Shown here: one piece after another, positions 16,489 to 24,694 of the stretch | Position numbering within the stretch: the stretch's first letter is position 1 | How the letters are laid out: the number at the start of each line of letters is the position of its first letter | Assembly (NCBI GenBank): GCA_033238645.1 | Contig: BQXR01000004.1 | Location: 124,001-188,000, forward strand | From: Thiomicrorhabdus sp033238645 | Lineage (GTDB): Bacteria > Pseudomonadota > Gammaproteobacteria > Thiomicrospirales > Thiomicrospiraceae | DNA: 64,000 bases | Direction: 5' to 3' | Notes under the pieces: model-generated | Database searches by the model: none | Told to the model about the DNA's origin: nothing | What the model saw: the letters and a program-made list of their open reading frames with translations, nothing else | Made by a program: the position numbers and the translations under genes

Positions 16489-19400
16489 TTAAACCCGTCC
16501 ACCCACACCCTTAAACTTCTCAACAAATGCCGCTATTTTCTGGAATACGCTCTGCTTTTTAGTTTTATATTGTGGATTGAGTGGACTCATTTTTGGCAAG
16601 GTTGAATTTAGCTCGGTACCATTTTCACTTGCGTATTCCCGTTTTAACGAAGTGGTAATGTAACGCTTAGCCGCATCCTCATTTAAATTTTCTGAACGAA
16701 TTAACTCGCAAGCTTCACGCTTTTGTGCCGCTTGAGCAAAGGTAAAAAACGCCTCAATAATGTTGGCCTTATCGTTAATATCATCTAAGTTGATTTGATT
16801 AATAAAATCAACAATCAGGTTCTCCTTGGCACGATTACCTAAGCTGGCGCGAATAAGTCGGCGTGCTTCATCAATTAAATCCGATTTATTTTTATTTTTC
16901 TTGTTGTGTTCAAAAATCAACTCAAGAATGTAATCCAGATTAATTTCTTGAGACTTAAGCAAATCTACCTCAAAAACCACATCGTCCCAATCAATGCTAG
17001 AAGCGTCCTTTTCATTCGCGGTTTTTTCTCGGCGTAGCCAATCGCGCGTATCGTTATAAGTAGAACGATAATCTTGAATAGCTCGCTCAGTTAGCACGTC
17101 AATGCCTTGCATCGTGACTAAATCATCATCATTGAGGTAGTGTTTCGCCTTAAATGCCTCGACTGCCTCTGGATCATCCATATCCACATTTTGCAACGCT
17201 TTTAGCCCAGCAAATTCATCGTAGTTTTGCAGTATATTTTCTACCCGCAAATATTCGCCGAATAGTTTGGCAAAGTCTTTCTTGTCTTTTTCTAACACAA
17301 TTTCATCGGGCTTAGGGAAGCGGCTTTGCAATTCAGCCACCACATCCAAATAACCTCGGCGTACATCACCTGTAACAATGTCAGTAAAGCCTTCCATATA
17401 TTCTTTGTAGCTTTTTTCCAAAACCACATTTTTAGTGTTTTTGTCACCAAATAAGGTGATGGCCTCCACCGTATTCTTTTCTAAATCACGGAAGGTAACG
17501 ATATTGCCAAAGGTTTTGGTGGCATCATAAATACGATTAGTACGTGAAAAAGCTTGCATCAAACCGTGATAACGCAGGTTCTTATCCACAAATAAAGTAT
17601 TCAGTGTCGGCGCATCAAAGCCGGTTAAAAACATACCCACAACGATCAGTAAATCGACTTCTTGTTTTTTAACCCGCTGCGCAAGATCACGATAGTAATT
17701 TTGAAAGCCCTTGCTATCGACCCCAAAGTTAGTTTTAAACGTGGCGTTATAATCATCAATCGCGGCGCTTAAAAACTCTTTGGCACTGCTATTCATGGCA
17801 GAGACATCAAAGCTTTCGTCAAGAATATCACCTACCGCATCTTGTTCTTCATTGGCGGCAAACGAAAATATAGTGGCGACATTGAGCCGTTTGCTGTTGT
17901 CAGTCTCTTTTTGTAAATGTTTAAATGATTCATAATAGGCCTTAGCGGCATCAACGCTACTTACCGCAAACAGTGCATTAAAACCTTTTGCGCCTGCATA
18001 AGCTCGGTGAGTCTTTTGCCTGAAATTATTTAAAATGTATTGCGAAATTTCACCAATACGCACAGGGTGAAGAAAGGCTTGCTTGTTTTCTGCCGCCGTC
18101 AGCTTTTTATCATCTTGCTCAATCTCAATGCTCTTAAACTGCGGACGCACATCGTTGTAGTCCACTTTAAACTTCAGTACTTTTTCGTCGCGAATCGCAT
18201 CGGTAATCACATAGGAATGTAATTCTCGTCCAAATACACTACCCGTTGTTTCGGCTCCCAAGGCATTTTCAGGAAAGATCGGTGTGCCAGTAAAACCAAA
18301 TTGATAATATTTTTTGAATTTCTTTTTAAGGTTCTTCTGCGCCTCACCAAACTGGCTACGGTGCGCCTCATCAAAAATAAACACCACCTGCTTGTTGTAT
18401 ATCGGCAAGTCGCCTTCACTTTTTAATAAGTGGTTGAGCTTTTGAATGGTAGTAACAATGATTTTATTGTCATCTTTATCGAGATTACGTTTCAATCCAG
18501 CGGTGCTGTCCGAGCCGTTCACACTATCGGGCGAAAAGCGTTGATACTCCTTCATGGTTTGAAAGTCGAGATCTTTACGATCCACCACAAAAAACACCTT
18601 GTCGATAAAATCCAGCTCAGTGGTAGCCAGTCGTGCCGCTTTAAAGCTGGTTAAGGTTTTACCCGAGCCTGTGGTATGCCAAATGTAACCACCGCTTTCA
18701 GTCTTGCTCCAGACTTTGCTTTGATAGGCACTTTTAATTTTCCACAAAATTCGCTCGGTTGCCGCAATTTGATAGGGGCGCATCACTAACAGATTGTTGC
18801 TGACATCGAACACCGAATAATGCAACAGTACATTAAGTAACGTGTTTTTCTGGAAAAAAGTCGCAGTAAAATCTTTTAAATCCTTAATCAACGTATTATC
18901 CGACTTCGCCCAATTCATAGTGAAGTCAAAACTGTTTTTATTACGCTGAGTCGTATTGGCAAAATAACGGCTATCAGTGCCGTTAGAAATCACAAAAATC
19001 TGTAAATATTTAAACAGTGAGTTGTTGGTATTAAAACTTTCTTTGCTGTAGCGGTGTACTTGGTTAAAGGCTTCACGGATAGCCACCCCGCGCTTTTTAA
19101 GCTCGATTTGCACCAAAGGCAAACCGTTAACTAAAACCGTTACATCATAACGATTAGCATGACTGCCAGTTTGTTCAAACTGCTTGATTACCTGCAACTT
19201 ATTACAGAGAACATTTTTTTTATCCAACAAGTAGATGTTTTCGATATGACCATCATCAAAGACAAAATCAAAGATATAATCATCATGGATTTTACGGGTT
19301 TTATCCATGCTGTTATCGCTGGGCTTATCTAAATATTGCTCAACAAACCGTTGCCATTCGGCCTCTAAAAATTGTACTTTATTTAGCGCTTGTAACTGCA

Positions 19401-19596
19401 CCCGCACATTCGCCAACATTTTTTCAGTGGTGGTTAATTCTGGTAAATACTTATAGCCTTGCTTGACCAAATCATCGATAAACTCTCGTTCCAAGTCATA
19501 TTCACTTTGGTAGTTTTCAGCAACCTTCCAACCCTTGCTGTATTTATCAAGGATGATAAAGTTATTCGATTCGGCAATGATTTTATACTCTTTCAT
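16489..19596 (-). CDS. hsdR: Type I restriction enzyme, R (endonuclease/translocase) subunit
   Basis: HsdR joins HsdM2S, pumps DNA using ATP and cuts unmodified DNA at a distance. The N-terminal nuclease core shows Asp151 and the pair Glu165-x-Lys167 (VQIELKKRG), a PD-(D/E)xK arrangement. Walker A is TGSGKT at 309-314, the DEAH box is FDEAHRS, and motif III is GFTGTPIF. VVGMFLTGFDAP and QAFSRTNRIYD are late helicase motifs. Length 1035 fits the EcoR124-like (type IC) group. It is the last gene of the operon, 84 bp after hsdS, with a REP-like hairpin in that gap. It appears intact. Confidence 0.95.
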   Translation of the reverse strand: MKEYKIIAESNNFIILDKYSKGWKVAENYQSEYDLEREFIDDLVKQGYKYLPELTTTEKMLANVRVQLQALNKVQFLEAEWQRFVEQYLDKPSDNSMDKTRKIHDDYIFDFVFDDGHIENIYLLDKKNVLCNKLQVIKQFEQTGSHANRYDVTVLVNGLPLVQIELKKRGVAIREAFNQVHRYSKESFNTNNSLFKYLQIFVISNGTDSRYFANTTQRNKNSFDFTMNWAKSDNTLIKDLKDFTATFFQKNTLLNVLLHYSVFDVSNNLLVMRPYQIAATERILWKIKSAYQSKVWSKTESGGYIWHTTGSGKTLTSFKAARLATTELDFIDKVFFVVDRKDLDFQTMKEYQRFSPDSVNGSDSTAGLKRNLDKDDNKIIVTTIQKLNHLLKSEGDLPIYNKQVVFIFDEAHRSQFGEAQKNLKKKFKKYYQFGFTGTPIFPENALGAETTGSVFGRELHSYVITDAIRDEKVLKFKVDYNDVRPQFKSIEIEQDDKKLTAAENKQAFLHPVRIGEISQYILNNFRQKTHRAYAGAKGFNALFAVSSVDAAKAYYESFKHLQKETDNSKRLNVATIFSFAANEEQDAVGDILDESFDVSAMNSSAKEFLSAAIDDYNATFKTNFGVDSKGFQNYYRDLAQRVKKQEVDLLIVVGMFLTGFDAPTLNTLFVDKNLRYHGLMQAFSRTNRIYDATKTFGNIVTFRDLEKNTVEAITLFGDKNTKNVVLEKSYKEYMEGFTDIVTGDVRRGYLDVVAELQSRFPKPDEIVLEKDKKDFAKLFGEYLRVENILQNYDEFAGLKALQNVDMDDPEAVEAFKAKHYLNDDDLVTMQGIDVLTERAIQDYRSTYNDTRDWLRREKTANEKDASSIDWDDVVFEVDLLKSQEINLDYILELIFEHNKKNKNKSDLIDEARRLIRASLGNRAKENLIVDFINQINLDDINDKANIIEAFFTFAQAAQKREACELIRSENLNEDAAKRYITTSLKREYASENGTELNSTLPKMSPLNPQYKTKKQSVFQKIAAFVEKFKGVGGRV

Positions 19597-19631
19597 TTAA
19601 GTTTACCTTTTAATATCCACTTTCAGATTCT

Positions 19632-19659
19632 CGTTCCCATGCTCCTGCGTGGGAATGCA
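19632..19659. repeat. REP-like inverted repeat between hsdS and hsdR
   Basis: GTTCCCATGC, four bases, GCGTGGGAAT forms a hairpin. It resembles a short dispersed palindrome (CGTTCCCA...TGGGAATGC) that I have seen across many beta- and gammaproteobacterial genomes. It may attenuate or stabilise the hsdS-hsdR message. Confidence 0.55.
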
Positions 19660-19680
19660 GACCTTGCACACCATTCATGG

Positions 19681-20958
19681 TCATGGTTTATCTTCAAACG
19701 TTGCTTTACCTTCTTCTTTTGGAAAGCTCAACAGCAAATCACGGTAATAGGCGTACTGCTTTTGGTGTAGTTCAATTTCGCGGGGTAGGCCTTCGCTGAT
19801 GGAGTTGGTTAGGGTGTCGAATTTATCTAAGATGGCGACGATGCGGGCTTGTTCGGCTAGGGATTTTTCAGGGTCGTTTGGGTATGGGACGGGGATTGGA
19901 CATTCCATTATCTTGGCTTTATTTCCACGGGGCATTTTAGCACCTTTAGCATGTTGCATGTTGTACTCAAAAAATGAGTCATCTGCTAAAACTTGATACA
20001 AATATCGAGGATTTACAGCATTGTCAATTGTATGAATAACAAGCACATCGCCATTTGTTCCTCCAACTCGATCTGCATGCCATATCTTTTTTAAGTAAGG
20101 GCGAATATTGCCAATTAAAATATCTTGCTCGCTATACTGAGTAAGATTTCCTTTTTCTGGGACACGACTAGATTCTGTTTTGCCTAAACGATTTTGTAAA
20201 AGATTTTCAACACCAACATAATTGTCTTGATCAAGTTCTTCAAAGCTAATGCGCATTTTAGAATACTCCGCCACCTCCCCCAACGTCTTCCACTCCACTT
20301 CCCCGTCTGCAAAACTCAACAACTGATCGCGATAGTAGTTGTATTGTTTTTTACGTGCGGTCAGCTCAGCGGTCAGCTCAGCGGTCAGCTCAGCGGTCAG
20401 CTCGGTGAATGTATCCAAAATACGGACAATTTCAATTTGGATTTCTAGTGATTTTTTTGAGTTTTCTGGGCAGGGGATGGGGATTTTGAACTTTTTTAAT
20501 CCATTCATATCGACCGCAGCGAAACTTGACATTGTAGTGTTGTCTTTACACCATTCACACAACAAAAAACAGTAATAGAAAAGAAATTTAATTTCAAATT
20601 TGTCACTATAACTAGGCTTTAAACTTAAATTAGTAAATCTTTGGTTTGATAAATACGGAACTGTAATTAAAGCATGCTCACCTATCGTTGCTGATGTTGA
20701 AATAATAATTGAATTGGCTGGAAATAGCTTTCCTCCCTTTACTGCATTTTTTGAAACTTTCTGTAAAGAACTATCAAGAATTTGACCATTTTGCCGAATA
20801 TCGTCCATTCTAAACCAAAAAATATCACCATTACTCCAGTATTCAGGTTTTGATTTACTAGGGGTATAGCCATTTTTTATATTAAAAATGTCTTTAAGCG
20901 CCTTCCACTCCACCTCAACCCCATCAAGCAATTTCTCCATAAAGCTCAACTTACTCAT
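19681..20958 (-). CDS. hsdS: Type I restriction enzyme, S (specificity) subunit
   Basis: HsdS recognises a bipartite DNA target and positions two HsdM. The 425-residue protein has two target-recognition domains (residues ~15-165 and ~220-385), each followed by a conserved helical spacer ending in QYNYYRDQLLSF or QYAYYRDLLLSF. In the central spacer the tetrapeptide TAEL is repeated (TELTAELTAELTAELTA), as in the EcoR124 family, where the number of repeats sets the gap between the two half-sites. It overlaps the rhuM-like gene by 4 nt. No truncation is seen. The recognised bases cannot be read from sequence. Confidence 0.94.
   Translation of the reverse strand: MSKLSFMEKLLDGVEVEWKALKDIFNIKNGYTPSKSKPEYWSNGDIFWFRMDDIRQNGQILDSSLQKVSKNAVKGGKLFPANSIIISTSATIGEHALITVPYLSNQRFTNLSLKPSYSDKFEIKFLFYYCFLLCEWCKDNTTMSSFAAVDMNGLKKFKIPIPCPENSKKSLEIQIEIVRILDTFTELTAELTAELTAELTARKKQYNYYRDQLLSFADGEVEWKTLGEVAEYSKMRISFEELDQDNYVGVENLLQNRLGKTESSRVPEKGNLTQYSEQDILIGNIRPYLKKIWHADRVGGTNGDVLVIHTIDNAVNPRYLYQVLADDSFFEYNMQHAKGAKMPRGNKAKIMECPIPVPYPNDPEKSLAEQARIVAILDKFDTLTNSISEGLPREIELHQKQYAYYRDLLLSFPKEEGKATFEDKP
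20359..20406 (-). repeat. 12-bp tandem repeat in hsdS (three exact units and one degenerate)
   Basis: GGTCAGCTCAGC occurs at 20359, 20371 and 20383, and as GGTCAGCTCGGT at 20395. Each unit encodes four residues of the TAEL spacer, so gain or loss keeps frame but changes the distance between recognition domains. Confidence 0.95.
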
Positions 20959-21965
20959 GAATTACCTCCCTTTTTCCGACTTTCAGTTTTTGCTTTTTTC
21001 TCCAAGCAGTTGATGGTATTTAAGTAATCTTTTTCTACGCTGTCTAGCGTTTTCGCTTTGTATTGTTTGTACTCTTTTTTGGCTTTTTCTTTTGCCGCGT
21101 TAGCTGATATCGTTCCTGCATTGTCGAGCAGTTTTCTTTTAGTTGAACTCAGAATGTTGTCCAGCTCATGGACATAATCGGTCATGAGCATTTCATGCTC
21201 TTCGATCGCGTTTATTTCGGCTAGATCAAAGTACGCGGCAACAAGGTTATTCAACACCCGTAGCTCTTTCCCGCTGAGGTAGTTTTTGGCAATCATGGCT
21301 TCTGATTGTGTGGGTTGGTTGCCTTTAAAGTTACTCAGGCCAGCAAAAGGTTTGTCACTGTCAACGCGCAGGTATATCACTTCGCTGGCGGTATGGCCGT
21401 GAGCGGCATAGTGCAGTTTGTTTTGTATGATTTTAAAAAAATGATTGCTTGTTTTGCTGTTGGGGTCGTAATCGCTTGCGGTGGCGTATAAATCTAGTAC
21501 TTGGCGATACATGACTTTTTCGCTTGAGCGAATATCTCGAATGCGCTCAAGTAGCTCTTTCCAGTAGTTACCGCCACCGAGGTTTTTTAAACGCGCGTCA
21601 TTTAAGGCAAAGCCTTTTTCAAGGTACTCTTTCAATACAGTGGATGCATATCGCCTAAACTGTACACCACGAACTGAACGAACGCGATAACCAACAGCGA
21701 GAATTACATCAAGGTTATACCGTGCAATATTGCGTGAAACCTCTCGCTTACCTTCTTTTTGAACTGTCAACTCATGGTTGACAGTTGCCTGTTCTTCTAG
21801 CTCGCTGTCGTCGTAGATGGCCTGAATGTGTTTGCTAATATTTTGCTTGGTGGTTTGAAACAAGTCGGCGATTTGCAGTTGTGATAACCATACGGTGCCA
21901 TTTTCCAGACGTAAATCAATCGTTGTAACTCCGTCTTCGGTGGTGTAAATAATGACATCGCTCAC
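20955..21965 (-). CDS. RhuM-family protein in the hsd operon
   Basis: A 336-residue protein of the RhuM family, named for a Salmonella pathogenicity-island gene of unknown biochemical role. The N-terminal half has a winged-helix-like segment (WLSQLQIADLFQTTKQNISKHI) followed by the conserved NLDVILAVGYRVRSVRG and FRRYAS blocks. The C-terminal third is Lys/Glu-rich and probably coiled. It overlaps hsdM upstream and hsdS downstream by 4 nt each, so it is translated with the R-M subunits. Such genes often sit inside type I R-M operons, which suggests a regulatory or accessory defence role; the function is unproven. Confidence 0.85.
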   Translation of the reverse strand: MSDVIIYTTEDGVTTIDLRLENGTVWLSQLQIADLFQTTKQNISKHIQAIYDDSELEEQATVNHELTVQKEGKREVSRNIARYNLDVILAVGYRVRSVRGVQFRRYASTVLKEYLEKGFALNDARLKNLGGGNYWKELLERIRDIRSSEKVMYRQVLDLYATASDYDPNSKTSNHFFKIIQNKLHYAAHGHTASEVIYLRVDSDKPFAGLSNFKGNQPTQSEAMIAKNYLSGKELRVLNNLVAAYFDLAEINAIEEHEMLMTDYVHELDNILSSTKRKLLDNAGTISANAAKEKAKKEYKQYKAKTLDSVEKDYLNTINCLEKKAKTESRKKGGNS

Positions 21966-23509
21966 GCTTCAATCTCCGCCACAATGGCATCAATATCCAC
22001 ACGTAGCTGGTCAATTTTGGTTACGGTGGTTTTTAGTTCGGCATTGAGCTGGGTAATATCAATCACTTCGCGGGTGTCTTTGGCTTCGACATAGCTGCTG
22101 ACGGAAAGATTGTAGTCGTTGGCGGCAATCTGATCGTGCCCCACCGATTGGGCAAAATGCTCAATATTTTCTTTGTTGTCAAAGGCCTGCATGATGTCTT
22201 CTATGTGCTTGTCGGTGAGGATATTGGTATTGGTGGCTTTTTTGAAGTAGTTCTCACCACTGGCATTAATAAACTGGGTTTGAGTATCTGTTTTATGTTT
22301 GGACAGCACTAGAATATTCACGGCGATGGTGGTGCCAAAAAACAAATTGGGCGCAAGCGAAATCACCGTTTCTACGTAGTTGCTATCAATCAAGTATTGA
22401 CGGATTTTTTTCTCTGCACCGCCACGGTAAAAAATACCGGGAAAGCAAACAATCGCTGCACGGCCTTTGCTCGATAGATAACTTAGGGCGTGTAGTACAA
22501 AAGCAAAATCGGCTTTGGATTTAGGAGCTAATACACCCGCTGGCGCAAAACGCTCATCGTTGATTAGGATGGGATCGTCGCTGCCAATCCACTTCACCGA
22601 GTAAGGTGGATTGGAGACTATGGCATCGAAGGGTTTGTCGTCGCCAAAATGCGGGTCGGTTAGGGTGTTGCCGAGCTGCATGTTGAATTTGTCGTAGTTG
22701 ATGTTGTGCAAAAACATGTTCATACGCGCTAGGTTGTAGGTAGTGTGATTGATCTCTTGGCCAAAAAAACCCTCTTCAATAATATGCTCATCAAAATGCT
22801 TTTTAGCTTGTAATAATAGTGATCCCGAACCTGCAGCGGGATCGTAAATTTTATTGACGCTGGTTTGCTTGTGCATTGCTAACTGGGCAATCAGTTTGGA
22901 TACGTGTTGTGGGGTAAAAAACTCGCCACCCGACTTACCGGCGTTGGCGGCGTAGTTTGAGATGAGAAACTCGTAGGCATCGCCAAACAGGTCAATTTGA
23001 TTATCTTCAAATTTGCCAAATGTCAGCCCCTCCACGCCTTTTAATACGGCCGCTAAACGTAAATTTTTATCTTTAACGGTGTTACCCAAACGGTTGCTGG
23101 TGGTGTCGAAATCAGCAAACAGGCCTTTAATGTCTGATTCTGAATCGTAACCATTGGCAGAATTTTCAATGGCAGAAAATATAGCGGCTAAGTCGGTGTT
23201 GAGGTTTTCGTTGTTGTTGGCATTTTCTACTACATTGCAGAAAAGCTGGCTTGGGTAAATAAAGTAACCTTTGGTTTTAATGGCGTCGTCTTTGATGTCG
23301 TCAGTGATGACATCATCATGAAGCTTGGCATATTGGATACTTTCATCACCACCTTCAATGTAGTTGGCAAAGTTCTCACTGATAAAACGATAAAACAGCG
23401 TGCCGAGCACGTATTGTTTGAAATCCCAGCCATCCACAGAGCCGCGCACCTCGTTGGCAATTTGCCAAATTTGGCGTTGGAGTTCAGCGCGTTGTTCGGT
23501 ACTTGTCAT
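21962..23509 (-). CDS. hsdM: Type I restriction-modification methyltransferase, M subunit
   Basis: HsdM is the N6-adenine methyltransferase, with S-adenosylmethionine as donor, that protects host DNA. Motif I is DPAAGSGS at residues 223-230 and the catalytic motif IV is NPPY at 300-303. The N-terminal helical domain (QIWQIANEVRGSVDGWDFKQ) is typical of the HsdM_N fold. Length 515 matches the type IC group. An AGGAAT site precedes the ATG. It is the first intact gene of the operon, following the HTH pseudogene. Confidence 0.96.
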   Translation of the reverse strand: MTSTEQRAELQRQIWQIANEVRGSVDGWDFKQYVLGTLFYRFISENFANYIEGGDESIQYAKLHDDVITDDIKDDAIKTKGYFIYPSQLFCNVVENANNNENLNTDLAAIFSAIENSANGYDSESDIKGLFADFDTTSNRLGNTVKDKNLRLAAVLKGVEGLTFGKFEDNQIDLFGDAYEFLISNYAANAGKSGGEFFTPQHVSKLIAQLAMHKQTSVNKIYDPAAGSGSLLLQAKKHFDEHIIEEGFFGQEINHTTYNLARMNMFLHNINYDKFNMQLGNTLTDPHFGDDKPFDAIVSNPPYSVKWIGSDDPILINDERFAPAGVLAPKSKADFAFVLHALSYLSSKGRAAIVCFPGIFYRGGAEKKIRQYLIDSNYVETVISLAPNLFFGTTIAVNILVLSKHKTDTQTQFINASGENYFKKATNTNILTDKHIEDIMQAFDNKENIEHFAQSVGHDQIAANDYNLSVSSYVEAKDTREVIDITQLNAELKTTVTKIDQLRVDIDAIVAEIEA

Positions 23510-23602
23510 TTTATCATTCCTGTTTAAATATGTGCTTCATAGCTATGCAGTAAAATCTCTGCAAGCCTTTTTTGTGAGATTAGGTAGCGTAGTTCCCGTA
23601 AA

Positions 23603-23794
23603 CTAATCTTCCTGCTCAGCAGATTGGTTATGTTGTTCCTGTATCCATTTCTCTAGTTCAGCTTACTTTATTCTCCAATATCCCCCAACCTCAAAAGCTG
23701 GTATTTTCTTGGCCGTCGCCATGCGGTAAACCGTTCACTTATTAACTTTGAGGTAATCAGCCACCTCTTTTATGGTTAATATTTGATCAATCAT
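23603..23794 (-). pseudogene. Excisionase-family HTH gene with two internal stops
   Basis: Read from the ATG at 23794, the 64-codon frame gives MIDQILTIKEVADYLKVNK, then TVYRMATAKKIPAFEVGGYW and AELEKWIQEQ, a MerR/AlpA-like DNA-binding protein of the type often found just upstream of hsdM. Codon 20 is TGA and codon 44 is TAA, so it cannot make full-length product unless stops are read through. The protein-level pattern is otherwise well kept, which suggests recent decay. It may have regulated the hsd operon or acted in excision. Confidence 0.85.
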
Positions 23795-23833
23795 AACTAG
23801 GGTACATGTATAGGGTTAAATATTCGTGTCGAA

Positions 23834-23862
23834 ATAATACAGTTATGTACAAAATTACACAA
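23834..23862 (-). promoter_or_regulatory. Probable promoter of the hsd operon
   Basis: TTGTGT (23862-23857) and TATTAT (23839-23834), 17 bp apart on the minus strand, sit just upstream of the HTH pseudogene and hsdM. No sigma-70 candidate as good lies closer to hsdM. Confidence 0.5.
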
Positions 23863-23936
23863 GAAAAGGCCTGTCAGATATCCTCTACAGTACAGGCATT
23901 TGAGAAGGCAAAAAAAATCTTAACCATAATGCTGAA

Positions 23937-24347
23937 TTAGATAATCCCTATTCTTTCTTCTCGTTTCAAATAGCAACTTTTGAACACCATTAACCTTGAA
24001 AAACTCTGTTCTATGGTGCCCATTGCAAATATAACATCTCGCATTTTAACTACGTCTCCAGACGCAGATGGTTCACAGAGCGTTATCCTGGGCATAAAAC
24101 ACAGCACTGCTTCTAGATCCTCTTTATGCGGACTCCATGCATCTATAAATATCTCTATTTTTCCATCTACCCAATCCGTAAGATGTGGCCACTTCTGTTT
24201 TCTATGCTTAGTTAATTTTATGACCTTTTCTATGTCAAGCCAGACCACCACATAGTCATATTCTTCCCCCCAATCTTCTCGTTCAGATTTAAGCATTGCA
24301 TAGCCATACACAAATTTTGGATAGGGAAAACCATTTTTGATCATCAA
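23937..24347 (-). CDS. Hypothetical protein, island orphan (136 aa)
   Basis: Not recognised. The 136 residues are soluble, with Trp- and acid-rich segments (REDWGEEYDYVVVWLD, WVDGKIEIFIDAWSPHKED) and no signal or membrane segment. It lies just upstream of the hsd promoter on the same strand, with a helicase fragment on its other side, so it may be cargo of the island or the remnant of a larger gene. A 6-base C run occurs inside at 24266-24271. Gene status is plausible but unproven. Confidence 0.45.
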   Translation of the reverse strand: MMIKNGFPYPKFVYGYAMLKSEREDWGEEYDYVVVWLDIEKVIKLTKHRKQKWPHLTDWVDGKIEIFIDAWSPHKEDLEAVLCFMPRITLCEPSASGDVVKMRDVIFAMGTIEQSFSRLMVFKSCYLKREERIGII

Positions 24348-24351
24348 ACTT

Positions 24352-24514
24352 TATATTCAGCCTCCTGGTTCTTATTTATCTCAATAGCATTTTGTTTTTC
24401 ACCAGAGTGTCCCTTCACTTGGTTTATCAGCTCTGCTTGATTGTCCGTTACAACAATTATTTCTTGTTTAGCTCGGCTTAAGGCAACGTAAAATAACTTA
24501 ACTTTCTGTCCGGA
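24352..24514 (-). pseudogene. C-terminal fragment of a UvrD/Rep-type (SF1) helicase
   Basis: On the minus strand an open stretch reads KVKLFYVALSRAKQEIIVV, then TDNQAELINQ, ending in a Lys/Glu-rich tail and two TGA stops. VALSRAK is helicase motif VI of superfamily 1A. Nothing upstream in frame belongs to a helicase: a TAG occurs 10 codons before the motif region, and the break coincides with TGTCCGGAAATACTTGACCA at 24507-24526, which looks like a transposon end. Only this tail of the gene remains. Confidence 0.7.
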
Positions 24515-24601
24515 AATACTTGACCACTACTCTTTTACTGATACCCAATGATTTTTGAAACGCATTGGAATACAATGCAACAAAATTAAATAACTTGTTA
24601 C

Positions 24602-24639
24602 AAAAAAAAAGCTCGTAAACCAAAGGTTTACGAGCTTTT
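24602..24639. terminator. Strong terminator downstream of groEL
   Basis: AAAAGCTCGTAAACC and GGTTTACGAGCTTTT form a perfect 15-bp stem with a 3-nt loop, with A and T runs on the outer sides. It lies inside the island end and now terminates the groESL transcript. Confidence 0.9.
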
Positions 24640-24673
24640 AGAACGCAATGAATGCGAATGAAATAGTTACATG

Positions 24674-24694
24674 AAAATTACATCATGCCGCCCA
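24674..24694. repeat. Direct repeat, right copy: 3' end of groEL (putative att)
   Basis: The same 21 bases as 16389-16409, here as the native groEL 3' end. The stop codon is at 24678-24680. Confidence 0.8.

Larger units (their letters stand above)
16389..24694. mobile_element. Type I restriction-modification island inserted at the groEL 3' end
   Basis: About 8.3 kb between two identical 21-bp direct repeats. It carries hsdR, hsdS, a rhuM-like gene, hsdM, a decayed excisionase-type HTH gene, an orphan ORF, a helicase fragment and a terminator. Removing it would join groEL directly to the RNA/terminator region at 16198-16388. No integrase remains inside, so the element looks immobile or was mobilised in trans. 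Base use appears somewhat richer in G+C in the hsd genes than in the flanks, by eye only. Confidence 0.65.

Noticed and set aside
20359..20406. CRISPR-like repeat array
   Set aside because: These are contiguous 12-bp coding repeats without spacers. No CRISPR array or cas gene was found anywhere in the window.
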